A stretch of 64,000 bases of DNA from Hyposmocoma kahamanoa (GCF_003589595.1 NW_020653776.1:208393-272392), one strand, 5' to 3'. Positions 37,571-47,883 are shown, numbered from the stretch's first letter. Notes: generated by a model from the letters alone, not told the origin. A program made the numbers and translations.

Positions 37571-38889
37571 GCAAAGTTTAAAAAAAGATATACAAGTGAA
37601 GATGAGATGGTTTATGATGATTATGGAAATACACTATTACTGATTCCTGAAGAGTGTAATCGCAGTAGGATTTTCAAGGTTTAAGTTACGGGTTGTTGGT
37701 TTGGAAACGATAAAAGTAGATTTCGGAGCTCATCAGCGGTTTGGTTGATTTCAAAAGTTGCGTTTCGAATTTTGAGTTCGTATATAATTTCAGGTTTATT
37801 TAATTGTTCCATATTGTGAAGAAATTTAGAAATGAGTATTTATGTTAGGATGAAAATCTTTTTCGTATTATTCTTTAGGAATAAATATTTCAAAATTAAA
37901 TTTTGGTAGTAATAAACGAAGAAAATAAATTTTGACAGTATGTCAAAAATTTGAATAAGAATAAAATTTGAATTACTATAAATACTACAATGAGATGTAA
38001 TTATGTGGTTTGTAATGTTGAGGAGCAACAGTGACTTGCAGGGATACTCTCCCAAACAAGCTGTAAGTCAGTATCGTCTTCGCTTGGAATAACCGAATGT
38101 TTAAACTCCAAGTTTCAACGACTTGTGTACACATGGGTAGATATCGAAATATGAAGAAAGTGTACTGTAGGAGTTTTTGGATAGTTTTATGTTTGATAGG
38201 ACTATGTTTGAAGTGCTACCGGTACACCAACTATGGGTTCAATTACATTTGTAACCAGCTGAATGTAACGGCAGTCGTCTCTTGTCTGTAATATGAGGTG
38301 TGTAGGTGATTTGCAGTGTAAATGATTTATGTGATGACACTTTTTGCACTTTGACAGTTCATGAATAAAATATTTCACTGTGTTTTTTTCTTATTTTAGC
38401 TTGGGGTTTTCTTCTCAAAGTTCGGCCAATGAAAGGGTTCTTGAGAATTAGTTCGGGCGCCAGTGAAAAGCGCCAGAAAGCGCCAAAAAGCGTTTGTACA
38501 AATCTTTATATTCGTGTAATAGCCAGGGTTTCAATGGCGGCACCATTACATCCGGGTTTACGGCTCCATTTTTGGTCGAAAAACTATTGCAGCAAATTTT
38601 TGATAATTCTTTTGCTCCGACTGTTGTATTATGTTTTGTATTATAACTTGGTAAAGATCAAAAATAAGATTTTAGTAAATGGAATTTGGTACAGCTCCGA
38701 CTGTTGTGGCGGTCGAGCTTGGAGTCACCGTGGTACGAAAACAAAATGAGAAAGTGAAGGAAGATGGAACAATTCAAATTTAAAATTTAAATACATGTAA
38801 AATAAAAAAAAAATGATAGGATACAAGCGGAGAGAAGCGATATTAAGAGGTGAGATGACGGTGTAAGGAGGTCACGCCGTCACAACTTT

Positions 38890-40386
38890 AGTAACAGGCT
38901 CTATATCCAAATCACGATGCAGATCCTCATTTCGTATATACCAAGGAGCACCCATAATTGTCCTCGGTATTTTATTTTGGAACCGTTGTATTGTTTGTAT
39001 GTTGCTTTTAGCGGCACAGCCTCAGAGCTGGATATCATAGGTCCACACTGGCATAAGGACCTGTTTATACAATAATACTTTATTGCATACAGATAGTGAA
39101 GAGCACTTGCCAAACAGCCAATACATTTTCTTTAAACGTATGTCTAATTCTTCTTTTTTTTTGAAGCGTAGCTTCACGTCGAGGGTCATATCGAGATATT
39201 TGGCGGTATGTGCGTAGGGTACCTGTTTGTTTCCAATGTACAATGGACAGTAGACAATTTTTTTGTAACTGAAGTCAGTGTGCACTGATTTAGTTTCATT
39301 TAGCTTTATTCGCCACTTATGGAATTGGTTAATGGCTTTTTGAACTTTTTGAGCTCTTTGACCGCTTCCTTGTGGTTGTTTCCTACAGTCATAATTGCTG
39401 TGTCATCCGCAAAAGTAGCGATGGTATTGTCAATTGGTTCTGGTATATCGTTTGTATATAAAAGGTAAAGAATTGGGCCCAAGACCTTGTGGCACTTCCG
39501 CTTTTATTTTTAGCTCCGAATATGCGTCTTTTACCTACTGGTTAAATATGATTCCAGAAGATTTGCATGTTGATATGGAAGTATATTTCTTAACTTATGA
39601 ATTAGACCTTTGTGCCACACTTTATCAAAAGCTTGTGCAACATCTAAAAAGATTGCGGAGCAAACTTTCTTTTCCACCATTGCTTTTTCTATGGTATTGG
39701 ATATTCTGTGTACTTGATCAATAGTGAAATGACTTTCTCTAAAACCGAATTGGTGATCTGGTATAAGTTTATTTTCATATTCCACAATTCAGGAACGTAT
39801 TCTAATCTAAAGGCGGCATTTATTAGTGTAGTCAGTTTTACTACTGCTTTTCGAGGCAGATTATGTAGAATTTCACCAGAAATAATAAGGTCGTATCCAG
39901 GAGATGTGTTTTTATTAATTTTCATTTTTATTTCTCTTTGTAGGTACTTCCCTGGGCGTAACAAGTTTTATTTCTCCAGCGAGTTGTTGTGACGAGTTTA
40001 TTTTTCCTAGAACTAAATCAGTAGATTCTGATTGATTTGGTTGAAATATTTTTTCCAAATGTTCAGCAAATCTTTTGGCTTTTTGTTCATTGCTTATGGC
40101 CCACGTATCGTTTGACCCTATAATAGGAGATACTTGAGTTATCGGTCTTTTCAAGTTTTTTGTTACCTTCCAGAGTGAGTAATCTGTAGATCGATCATTT
40201 GTTAGATGCTGTAGATAAGTCTTTATGGACTCATCCTTAAAACTCTTTATTTTTCTCCTCAATCTTTTTGTAAGAGTGTTCAGCAATCTCTTATCATCTG
40301 GTGACCTACTCTGATGCCATAGATTCTTCCGTTTTCGTTTTAGTTTTAATAGATTTGTTATTTCCTTGGGATAGGTGGGGCCTTTA
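38890..40386 (-). pseudogene. Jockey-type LINE reverse transcriptase relic
   Basis: Read on the minus strand, pieces of one polyprotein appear in order through several frames. They are LWKVTKNLKRPITQVSPI and AKRFAEHLEKIFQPN (40100-40190); KNTSPGYDLI (about 39900); LIPDHQFGFRESHFTIDQV and FLDVAQAFDKVWHKGL (39590-39770, RT motif A Asp present); a frameshifted VPQG-LGP block (about 39480). These are followed by TFADDTAIM (about 39395-39410, catalytic FADD intact) and YAHTAKYLDMTLDVKLRFK (about 39190). Order and motifs match jockey-clade LINEs. At least four frame changes make it inactive. It abuts the candidate LTR element at 38884. Confidence 0.92.
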
Positions 40387-40403
40387 GTCCGCCTACGAAT
40401 GTA

Positions 40404-40753
40404 CTACGGAACGGAATGGGAGTGAATTTATGTAACGATATTGTACGTAGTGTAATGAACTTTGTGGTCGATTATGTAACGTACAAACAACATACGAGCC
40501 AAAAATCACGTCACGCGCCTTCCGCGGAATTCTCGCGAATGCGCGAGAAGTCAGCTGAAGTTCGTCGGCGACGCCTGGCGAATCCTCGGCAGTCGCGTGA
40601 AGGCAAGCGCAACAGACTTCAAACATCGACGAAATACTAGGTACAGCGTCAAGCTGAGCGCCTCATCGAATGCTCGAGCATTCTAACCACCGCGGGCGCC
40701 TTCTCGCGCCGCGAGCCAAAATCAACGTTTCCGTGCCATTCCGTTCCGCCGCA
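40404..40753. mobile_element. GC-rich 350-bp inverted-repeat element
   Basis: GGAACGGAATGGGA (40409) and TGCCATTCCGTTCC (40734-40747) are 14-bp inverted ends with one mismatch. Just outside both ends is ATGTA (40399-40403 and 40754-40758), a possible 5-bp target duplication. The interior is unusually GC- and CpG-rich (CGCGCCTTCCGCGG, GCGCGAGAAG, CGTCGGCGACGCC). It has no transposase, and the superfamily is unassigned. Confidence 0.55.
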
Positions 40754-40764
40754 ATGTAAATTGA

Positions 40765-41510
40765 GTATAAAAGTTTACTTTTAAGAGGGAGCAGAGGAAA
40801 AATTCCTAATCTTCAATTTGATTTTAGAGGGGTATATCCACTTTAAACTTAAAAATAAAATATTGTATGAGTAACTACACGATATATAGAAGCATAGACA
40901 TTAATCAGAAACATAAAATAATAAAGTTTCCTCGATGGATAAAAATCACGAAATGACCTCTAATTTTCACATTTTTTCGATTTATCCTCGAAATGCTATA
41001 GATTATTAGGACTAAAATTAGATAACTAATTATATTTATGCATGATCGAGAACTGTCACTACGGATTTTTTTTAATGCCTTTAGTTTTAGAGTTATTCCG
41101 CTAAAACGAATTTGGTACTTTTAATGCGCAAAATTCAACATCTCCTGTCGCATGTCATGCGAACTTCAGGCATATATTTGTTTCACAAATTTGAGCGGGC
41201 CAACGTCAAAACTTTTTTGGCATGAGAGCTCACAACTGTTTTAATGTGGTATAGAGATCCATTTAATGGTTTGTTACATTTCTATATTTTGAATTTAACA
41301 AACTTAATGATCTTACGTGCGTATTATAACTTAACAAATAATTTTTTTTTTGCTTGTTTGCTGATAGCCAATAACCCTTTTTTACATAATACTATGTACT
41401 TAGACGATGGAAAAAAAAGACTATGTACGTACTACAGTATAAAATCTTTGCAGCCTTAGCCTTTGACATTTTATGTTTGTATAGAATATTCTGTATCCAA
41501 ACGCGCAACT
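40765..41510. other. Non-coding stretch, no gene recognised
   Basis: AT-rich without supported exons. Confidence 0.45.
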
Positions 41511-41515
41511 TATAG

Positions 41516-42210
41516 CAGTGTTGCCAGGTTACATTTCTTACTTTTTTGTATTTAGGTAACTTTTGCCTAAGGGGCAACTTTTGTAACTTACCTTGAGTGT
41601 GTTGTTGACACACGTTGCACAACAGGATTTATATAAATGCAAATTGGATGATACAAGGAGATAGAGAGATGCAAAGAAAGAAATAGTTAGAAATAATTAA
41701 GAAATATAGAAATTTGAAAAAAGCAAAAAAAATTTGATTTTATTGTTTTTTATTTCACTAATGTGTTGTATTACTTAATATTATGCACAGGAAAAAATGA
41801 ACAGTGTTTTTTTTGTCACCTGTATAATATAACAAGACATTGTGCGGGTTTACTTGTGCATATTAAAGTAACAAAATGTAAATCATAAAAAATGTACGGT
41901 TTCATCCGTACATTACAAAAAATTAAATTAAGGGGTAAAAAAATAGGCATTATGAAAATAAGACAGTTTTTTAAATTCAGCAGTATTTGTTACTGTAAAT
42001 CCTGAATAGTTTACGAACACACTCAAATTAGACAATAAAATAACTCAGACATGGCCCAAATAAAATTAAATCCATCAACTATTTAGAGCTTGATTTTTCT
42101 TGACCGTACTTTTTTACAAAAACTAACTTGTAAAATGTAACTTTTGCAGCGAAAATGTAACTATTCAGTATCGAAATGTAATTTTCGACTCCAGAGCCCT
42201 GGCAACACTG
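41516..42210. mobile_element. Non-autonomous hAT-like element
   Basis: It starts CAGTGTTGCCAGGTTACATT and ends GCCCTGGCAACACTG, giving about 14-bp inverted ends of the CAGTGTTGCCA type typical of hAT elements. Inside, TTACATTT / AAATGTAA motifs are repeated near both ends. No transposase ORF is present. The expected 8-bp target duplication is not visible, which lowers confidence. Confidence 0.6.
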
Positions 42211-42496
42211 CCTGACAAATCTGTCATCCCCTTGATATATCAAAATTTTTCTTCACCGTTTTATCTCTGCATTTTCGTTAAGCATATAGAGTTCGTTCTA
42301 CGCTTAATCAGAATTCCCTTTGGCAAGAAGTCTATGTGTAAGTGTATTACCAATAACGAAAAGAATATTGGCGTACAGTGTGAACTTGATCGCATATAGT
42401 AGTGTCAACATTCTAACGTTGAAATCACTCGAGCCTAACCTTTTAAACAAAACCTGTGACCTCAGGCTTGCTTACTGAACGTTGTTCTAGGATTTG

Positions 42497-42620
42497 ATGG
42501 ATCCTTGGGGCAGCGAAATTGCAGATTCCGCTGACGTTGCATCTAAGTTCGAGGACGACTTTACTCCAGAAGCTGAACCTGAGAAATTGGCAGACTCAGC
42601 CGAATATCTCGCTATTCTAG
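42497..42620 (+). CDS. CCDC32: CCDC32-like protein, coding exon 1
   Basis: ATG at 42497 opens 41 codons plus one base. The peptide is acidic: MDPWGSEIADSADVASKFED at the start, then a stretch ending AEYLAIL. It runs to a donor GTAATT at 42621. Exon 2 begins at 43647 after TTACAG, and the split codon G|AG restores Glu. The YLAxLExKL segment across the junction resembles the conserved core of coiled-coil domain-containing protein 32, reported to help assemble AP2 clathrin adaptors. The intron is 1026 bp. The 5' UTR presumably lies within 42212-42496; no TATA box stands out. Confidence 0.7.
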
Positions 42621-43646
42621 GTAATTAAAACGCAATTTAACATCGATTAATAGTTTTTATTTGATTAAGTGAGTATTTCACAAAGTTACGACAGATTTCG
42701 ATGTCCTTTTTGAGGGGGTTTTATATTTCACTCTTAATATCGAATTTCGTGGTTTACGCGTTCGTATCATATATCAGATAGGGTATAAACCTAGTTGATA
42801 GCCGTCAGTTCACTGCACTCTGTCATGGTGAGAACACGTTTTTTACTTACTAAAATTAATTAAAGAAAATTAAAGTTTTACACTGTCACGTACCTTCACA
42901 CTCACACCAGTGTGACTGTATTTTTATTCAAACGTAGTACATCGTTGTATTACTTTATATAATATTATAATCAAACAAAATCAATTAATTGAACAAAATT
43001 GTTTATATTAACCTTCTAATGGACAGTATGTAAATAGTACTTACTGCACACTAAAATGGGTGCTTGTATTGATTAATATAAAATTTCAATCCATTATACC
43101 GGAAAAGTAAACAAACCGGTTTGGTTAAAATTCTAAAGCAAGCAATTGCTCAATTAATGGAATAAGTAACACTTTCATGTATATTTTGAAGGTTTTGACT
43201 TGATATCATTCATCAGTTTTTCCAGCATTATTCCTTTGAATAACATTAAAATCTTATTTGAAAAATGTTAATTGAAAAGTGAGGTATTTTCGGTATATAG
43301 AATTGTGAATAGTTTATCATATCATAAATTATTAGGTTGCTCAGGCTCTATGGAAATAAGTCATTCGGTTCATTCAATTGAAGGTTTTGTGATTGATTAG
43401 TGTATCGAAAATTTAATCACAATTGAACAAGTATCTAAGTGTAAGGATTTCAAGGAGGGTCCCTCATACTATCTTATTCTGATATTTAATTTTATGGTAA
43501 ATGCTATTACTGTCCAGGGTTTAATAAATATTCTCATATTAAAGTTTTTTGTGGTTTTGTTTAGTTTTTTGGGATTATCTTAAGTAGTGAGTAAGTAGTG
43601 AATAAGTAAGTAAGTTAAGTAGTAAGTAGTGAATTTTTAATTACAG
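42621..43646 (+). other. CCDC32: Intron of CCDC32-like gene
   Basis: Bounded by G|GTAATT and TTACAG|AG, 1026 bp, AT-rich, with no recognised repeat or nested gene. A possible internal promoter for the downstream reductase would have to lie here or in exon 2. Confidence 0.7.
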
Positions 43647-43804
43647 AGAGGAAGCTAAAAGCAGTCCAAAACAAGAACAAGGTTGTTGAAAACCTATCTG
43701 CGTACAGGGAAGATTGTCTCAACCGCTTGATGCGAGACGGTTGCGATCTTGACCCAGTTATCGGAGACACGGACAGTGAGAAACTTATTCAAGACCAAGA
43801 ATAA
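43647..43804 (+). CDS. CCDC32: CCDC32-like protein, coding exon 2
   Basis: It continues the exon 1 frame for 52 codons: (E)RKLKAVQNKNKVV, then YREDCLNRLMRDGCDLDP and ending DSEKLIQDQE, then TAA at 43802-43804. The assembled protein is 93 aa, shorter than vertebrate CCDC32 but keeping the YLAxLE(R/K)KL helix and the Cys/Arg-containing second helix. Homology is judged by eye and moderate. The stop lies 16 nt before the ATG of sepiapterin reductase. No poly(A) signal occurs in between, suggesting a shared mRNA. Confidence 0.7.
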
Positions 43805-43820
43805 AAAGTTGTAAGTAGTC

Positions 43821-44630
43821 ATGGCTTCTTCATCATCATGTAGCATTGATGTGTCGAAAGCCACTTATGTTGCCCTCTCTGGAGCATCCCAAGGTATTGG
43901 TAGAGCTATTGCTGTTGAGGTCTCTAAAGCACTTGGCCCAAATTCCGTAATGCTCTTACTGGCCCGTAACAAAGAAGAGCTAGCTAAAACTGCAAGTGCA
44001 TGCGAATCTAAGAATGTGAAAGTTGTCTGTACTCCAATAGACCTTTCAATGGCAACTGAAAAAGAGTTGTTCGATGTCATTGATGCTTCTTTAAAAGGTT
44101 ATGACATAACAGATTTTAATAAATGCCTCATATTTCACAATGTGGGCTCACTTGGCAATTTGGCTGTTGAGACGGGTAAGATGGACAATGTTCAAGAGTT
44201 GAGGCAATATTTCGATCTCAACGTGTTCAAAGTAATATCTTTGAATACTCAGTTCCTTAAGATCTTCGAGGAAGTAGAATCGAGAGTTGTTATTGTGAAT
44301 ATCACATCTTTGTGTGCGATTAAACCCATGGGAGGGATGGCGTACTATTGCAGTGGAAAAGCAGCTAGAGAAATGTACTTTAAGGTACTTGCTGAAGAGA
44401 AAAAACACATTAAGGTGCTGAATTACTCCCCTGGTCCTGTTGAGACTGCTATGATTGATTACGTACTTGCTCAGGCAGTTAATGACAACTTGAAAGAAGT
44501 GTTCGCATCATTCAAAAGTCAAGGCACACTCTTAAAGCCCGAGGCAACAGCTAAAAAATGTTTGAGAGTGTTGCTCGCTGGGAAGTTCTCACCTGGAGAA
44601 CATGTTGATTATTTTGATGACGAATTGTAA
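43821..44630 (+). CDS. SPR: Sepiapterin reductase
   Basis: An intronless 269-codon gene for a short-chain dehydrogenase/reductase. It makes the last NADPH-dependent reductions in tetrahydrobiopterin synthesis and reduces sepiapterin, and acts in the cytosol as a dimer. The Rossmann nucleotide motif SGASQGIGRA is at residues 20-29, and LLLARN follows the second strand. An NVGSLG-type segment lies in the middle of the protein. The catalytic YxxxK is YYCSGKA, preceded by VNITSL, and NYSPGPVETAM is the cofactor-side loop. The C-terminus GEHVDYFDDEL matches the substrate-binding tail of the family. Length equals that of known insect enzymes. It starts 16 nt after the CCDC32-like stop. From memory, the Bombyx orthologue underlies the lemon mutant on the Z chromosome. 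Confidence 0.95.
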   Translation: MASSSSCSIDVSKATYVALSGASQGIGRAIAVEVSKALGPNSVMLLLARNKEELAKTASACESKNVKVVCTPIDLSMATEKELFDVIDASLKGYDITDFNKCLIFHNVGSLGNLAVETGKMDNVQELRQYFDLNVFKVISLNTQFLKIFEEVESRVVIVNITSLCAIKPMGGMAYYCSGKAAREMYFKVLAEEKKHIKVLNYSPGPVETAMIDYVLAQAVNDNLKEVFASFKSQGTLLKPEATAKKCLRVLLAGKFSPGEHVDYFDDEL

Positions 44631-45065
44631 GGTTAAGATTGTCATTGTGTGGAATCATAATTATTGTTCTTGTATGGCATTCTTAACAAGTCTCATTGAG
44701 ACTTCTTGTGCTCTATCTTGTAGCTTTCTTACTCGAAATATTTCCAAATTTATACATTTTTAGACATTCCTAAATCATACTCCTCTAGAAAGTGTATTGC
44801 ATTTTTTATTAGACACAATGTTAGGTAATCTTGTAAGTTAAATCAGTGAAATCTTTACATTCTAAAACATTAGTATCTTCAATAACTTATTTATTTCTGT
44901 TTTTATATATATAAATATATTTGTGTCTAATGAAAGTGTATTTAATTGAACATTCCGTAATATATGTACCTCTATGTTATTAGATCTGTATGTAACCTGA
45001 ATATGTATTTGAAGATATAGTATATGAATGCAATTCATATAAAATAAATGCTTGAAATATGATGT
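44631..45065 (+). other. SPR: 3' UTR and poly(A) signal of SPR
   Basis: An AT-rich untranslated region follows the reductase stop. A canonical AATAAA lies at 45043-45048, about 415 nt after the stop, followed by a TG/T-rich segment (TGATGTCGTTTTTAA). It is the first good signal downstream and probably serves the combined CCDC32-SPR transcript. Confidence 0.65.
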
Positions 45066-45069
45066 CGTT

Positions 45070-45445
45070 TTTAATACTACCCTCTGTCTTATTATTTTGT
45101 TTTTAACTTAAATGAGTTACATTCATATGTTTTCTTAACATTATCTTCTTATCTCCGTATCCCTGAACTTCTCACCTTACATTAAAGTTTTATTCATCTT
45201 TTTATATATTGACATGATTGCATCATCATTCTCATTCCATATTACATATCAGTGCAGTGTATGGGTGTTCTCTGAGTTCAGGTCAAATTATAATTAAATA
45301 AATAGGACTTTATTCATCAAACACACAACAATACACTCCGCCGCTCTGCATTTTCAGTATTGAATGGCCCAAGCTGCCAAGCTTAAACAATGTTTGATTG
45401 ATCAAAAACTATTAGGCTCTTTTGAAATTGGTATACTAAACTTCA
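45070..45445. other. Intergenic, possible LINE tail
   Basis: No gene. The sequence AATTAAATAAATAGGACTTT near 45291-45312 resembles a reversed poly(A)-signal/tail of a LINE or a convergent transcript end. Confidence 0.4.
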
Positions 45446-45448
45446 TTT

Positions 45449-45662
45449 TGGCTGCCTCGGTGGTAGAACGGTTACCATGCTGGACTGCCACACAGAGGTC
45501 CCGGGTTCGATTCCCGGGCCGAGAGAAATGTTTGTAAGGGTTACATTTATTTCTCTCGTAAGTTTGGGTGTAATTTGTTGTTGTCTATGTGTGTGTCCAT
45601 GGCACCCGCGACACGGTTTCCCTAGTGCGGGGCTATGTTGAGTGCGTGCGTTTAAAAAAAAA
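45449..45662 (+). mobile_element. tRNA-derived SINE, well preserved
   Basis: Head GGCTGCCTCGGTGGTAGAAC (A box), B box GGTTCGATTCCCGGG, body TTTCTCTCGTAAGTTTGG, CATGGCACCCGCGACACGG and CTAGTGCGGGGCTATGTTG, ending in an A-run at 45653-45662. It is the best copy of the family also at 34550. Confidence 0.87.
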
Positions 45663-45664
45663 AT

Positions 45665-46090
45665 CCATAAGTAATTGTTGGAAAACTTTAATTTATAAAA
45701 CATGGAACAAGGGTTATTGTGACAACAATATTTTTGTGTTCTGTCCTATGGTGGCTCGATTTATCTGATTTCTATTTTTAATATGTTGATGAAAAGGAAT
45801 AAGCCCCAGCATAGTGCTATTTTTCAGTCTCCGCCTGTGTTCTCTGTCGGACATTGTCGGAACATTTTGAAGAAATGGTTGTAAACAGCCATTATTGTCG
45901 GTTGGCGACGTGGTAGTAGGATAATACAACTTGATTCAATATTGCCCACTTACTTCTTTACCTTTCAAAAAGGCTTCTCGTTAAATAACATAGCTTTAAA
46001 ATGTATGTCAAGGAAGTAGCGGAACTATAATACTACCGCAAACCCAAAATAAATTTTAAACCAAAGTAAATCAATGTCAGTCACTTATTT
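45665..46090. other. Intergenic, no gene recognised
   Basis: No exon or named repeat. Confidence 0.4.
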
Positions 46091-46091
46091 A

Positions 46092-46462
46092 CAAATACAA
46101 CATGTATAATTAGGCCATAGAACGTGCCTTCGTTCGTAACTGACCAAGGATATGTTTTATTTTTCTCTTGCCTTTACATTCTTGTCCACAGTTCCTTTTC
46201 GCCTTGCTCTTGCTGTTTGATATACACGTAGCATTAATATAACATGACGTCAAACTATAACTCTACATTACCATGTGTGCAAATACAACATGTATAATTA
46301 GGCCATAGAACGTGCCTTCGTTCGTAACTGATCAAGGATATGTCTTATTTTTCTCTTGCCTTTACATTCTTGTCCACATTTCCTTTTCGCCTTGCTCTTG
46401 CTGTTTGATATACACGTAGCATGAATATAACATGACGTCAAACTATAACACTACATTACCAT
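46092..46462. repeat. 188-bp tandem duplication, two near-identical units
   Basis: Unit 1 (46092-46279) and unit 2 (46280-46462) both run from CAAATACAACATGTATAATT to CTACATTACCAT with only a handful of substitutions (GACCAAGG/GATCAAGG, TTTTATTT/TCTTATTT, CACAGTTCC/CACATTTCC). It is single-copy elsewhere in the window. The high identity implies a recent event. Confidence 0.93.
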
Positions 46463-46529
46463 TTTTACTAGCACTATCTCTCATATACCTAAGTCATAAA
46501 AGCGCCTAAGTACATGGCGTATTTTTTAA

Positions 46530-46670
46530 GCATAGACGTTCGCTTTTAACGAACGCGTTTGCGTCGCCCGCCGGCGCCGTAGAGGCGATTCAAACGCGCG
46601 TACAAAGCTATACAAAGAAGCGCGTTTGAAATTCGTTTGTATCGCTTTTTACGTGCGTTCACGCCCTCAC
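46530..46670. other. GC-rich palindromic patch
   Basis: CpG-rich sequence centred on an inverted repeat TTCAAACGCGC (46589-46599) / GCGCGTTTGAA (46620-46630), with weaker outer symmetry (CGCTTTTAACGAACGCG and TTCGTTTGTATCGC). It may be a MITE or a regulatory element; the class is undecided. Confidence 0.55.
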
Positions 46671-47089
46671 ACCCTTAGTTATCTATACCATAGTATAATA
46701 AAGCAAGTGTGGTAATTCACGCATGTGCACGTCGGCCGCGCGCTGTGTACGGTCGCAAACATTCACATAATCAATTATTGTGGATGGTAATGAATGGTCT
46801 ATGCGACGCGAATGCATCGTGAGAATATGCGAATGTGTGCGTTCGACACGGTAGTGATGCAACGCAAGTGTCATAACGGAAACAGAAACGGAAAAAGAAG
46901 TCGCAAGTAAATCATAGCGGAAGCGGAAGTGTGTAAATAATATGAAGATCTCAACAAAATGGTTCCAAACAGGGCTTGTGATTGGTTTTATAATTGCACT
47001 TAACACAACAGAAAACTGCTGAGATCCACTCGCCTTACCGCCAAGCATTACGCGCACGTGCCTGATCTACCGCGAACATTATAAACTTC

Positions 47090-47613
47090 CATCGAGTATA
47101 TAACCAGAAATAGAGACGAAATAAGGGCCATTCATCCCTGGTAACTCATCAGGTAAATGGGCCTTATATCACCTTTGAATATCAACTATCGTTTGCGCTG
47201 AAATCACGAATTAGAAAGATGAAATAGTACACAGTGCCAATAACTGACCTGTATGTACGTCACCGTATATTCCGAAAATATTCTGTATTTATTGTAATAA
47301 AGATAGTATCCTAACAATGGGGAGCTGTTCCATTCGGTGGTGTGGGAAAAACAGCAAATCTAATTACAAAAGAAACGGAATAACATTTCATTGGTAATTA
47401 AATATTAAATTTGTAATTTTTCATTTTTCGTCCATTATAGCGAAGCTCAAGTTAAACTGATCGATTTGAAGTGAGACAATTGACGATACCCGTCAATTGT
47501 TTCGAATTCGGGCTGGCCAATCGGAGCGCAGTTGTCACCGTAATGATTTGGCAGAATAGTTTTAAGACAAATTAAATGACACTTCCTATCTATTTCTGGT
47601 TATATACTCGATG
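47090..47613. repeat. 24-bp perfect inverted repeat containing TATATA
   Basis: CATCGAGTATATAACCAGAA plus AATAG... at 47090-47113 is the exact reverse complement of 47590-47613, with 476 bp between. Each arm points a GGTTATATACTCGATG motif outward. Weaker resemblance continues outward (AAGTTTATAATGTTCGCGG on the minus strand, TAAACGTTCGATAAAAGTTG on the plus). Confidence 0.85.
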
Positions 47614-47881
47614 TAAACGTTCGATAAAAGTTGCGAGAGCAGAAACGGGAACAGATGTGAAAAAGCGTCCGGAATTTCTGCAGTTGCGGAAGCAGAAATC
47701 TGTTGCATCACTAGTACATGGCACGCGGTGGGCGAGCACACTTACTAGCCCCGCTGTTACGTTTGTTATAGTCCTCCTTATCGATTTCGATAACAGCGAA
47801 GTCAACAAATCATTGTATATACAAGTTTACGCATACAGATACAACAAACTGTTCAAAACGTTCAACAGACTGATCGGGTAG
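47600..47881 (+). promoter_or_regulatory. Possible TATA promoter and untranslated first exon
   Basis: TTATATA at 47600-47606 is followed 275 nt later by a strong splice donor GGTAG|GTAAGTAT (GT at 47882). A 5' UTR exon starting near 47630 could be spliced to the acceptor at 48653 of the small membrane-protein gene. The 101-codon frame crossing it ends in TAG exactly at the donor, so the exon would be non-coding. This is inference without transcript evidence. Confidence 0.3.
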
Positions 47882-47883
47882 GT

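Larger units (their letters stand above)
36392..38884 (-). mobile_element. Candidate non-coding LTR element (LARD/TRIM-like)
   Basis: Two direct copies of about 128 bp, 36392-36518 and 38756-38884, share GGAACAATTCAAATTTAAAA, ATACAAGCGGAGAGA and a common end whose minus-strand form is TGTGACGG(C/T)GTGACC. On the minus strand TGGCGCCCGAAC (38451-38462) matches a tRNA-Lys-type primer-binding site. A preceding ...TTTTCA end would make the 5' LTR about 421 bp (38464-38884). The lower-coordinate LTR would then be truncated. The interior (36519-38450) encodes no gag, protease, RT or integrase and contains minisatellites at 37190-37411 and 37440-37570. No convincing polypurine tract or target duplication was found, so the call is tentative. 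Confidence 0.5.

Noticed and set aside
46683..47057. 124-codon minus-strand ORF downstream of an outward TATA motif
   Set aside because: No domain or coding-like composition and no poly(A) context. Only the promoter-like inverted repeat is retained as a finding.
47576..47881. 101-codon ORF as a protein-coding gene
   Set aside because: No recognisable domain, and the stop codon coincides with a strong splice donor. It is better explained as a possible untranslated exon or chance.
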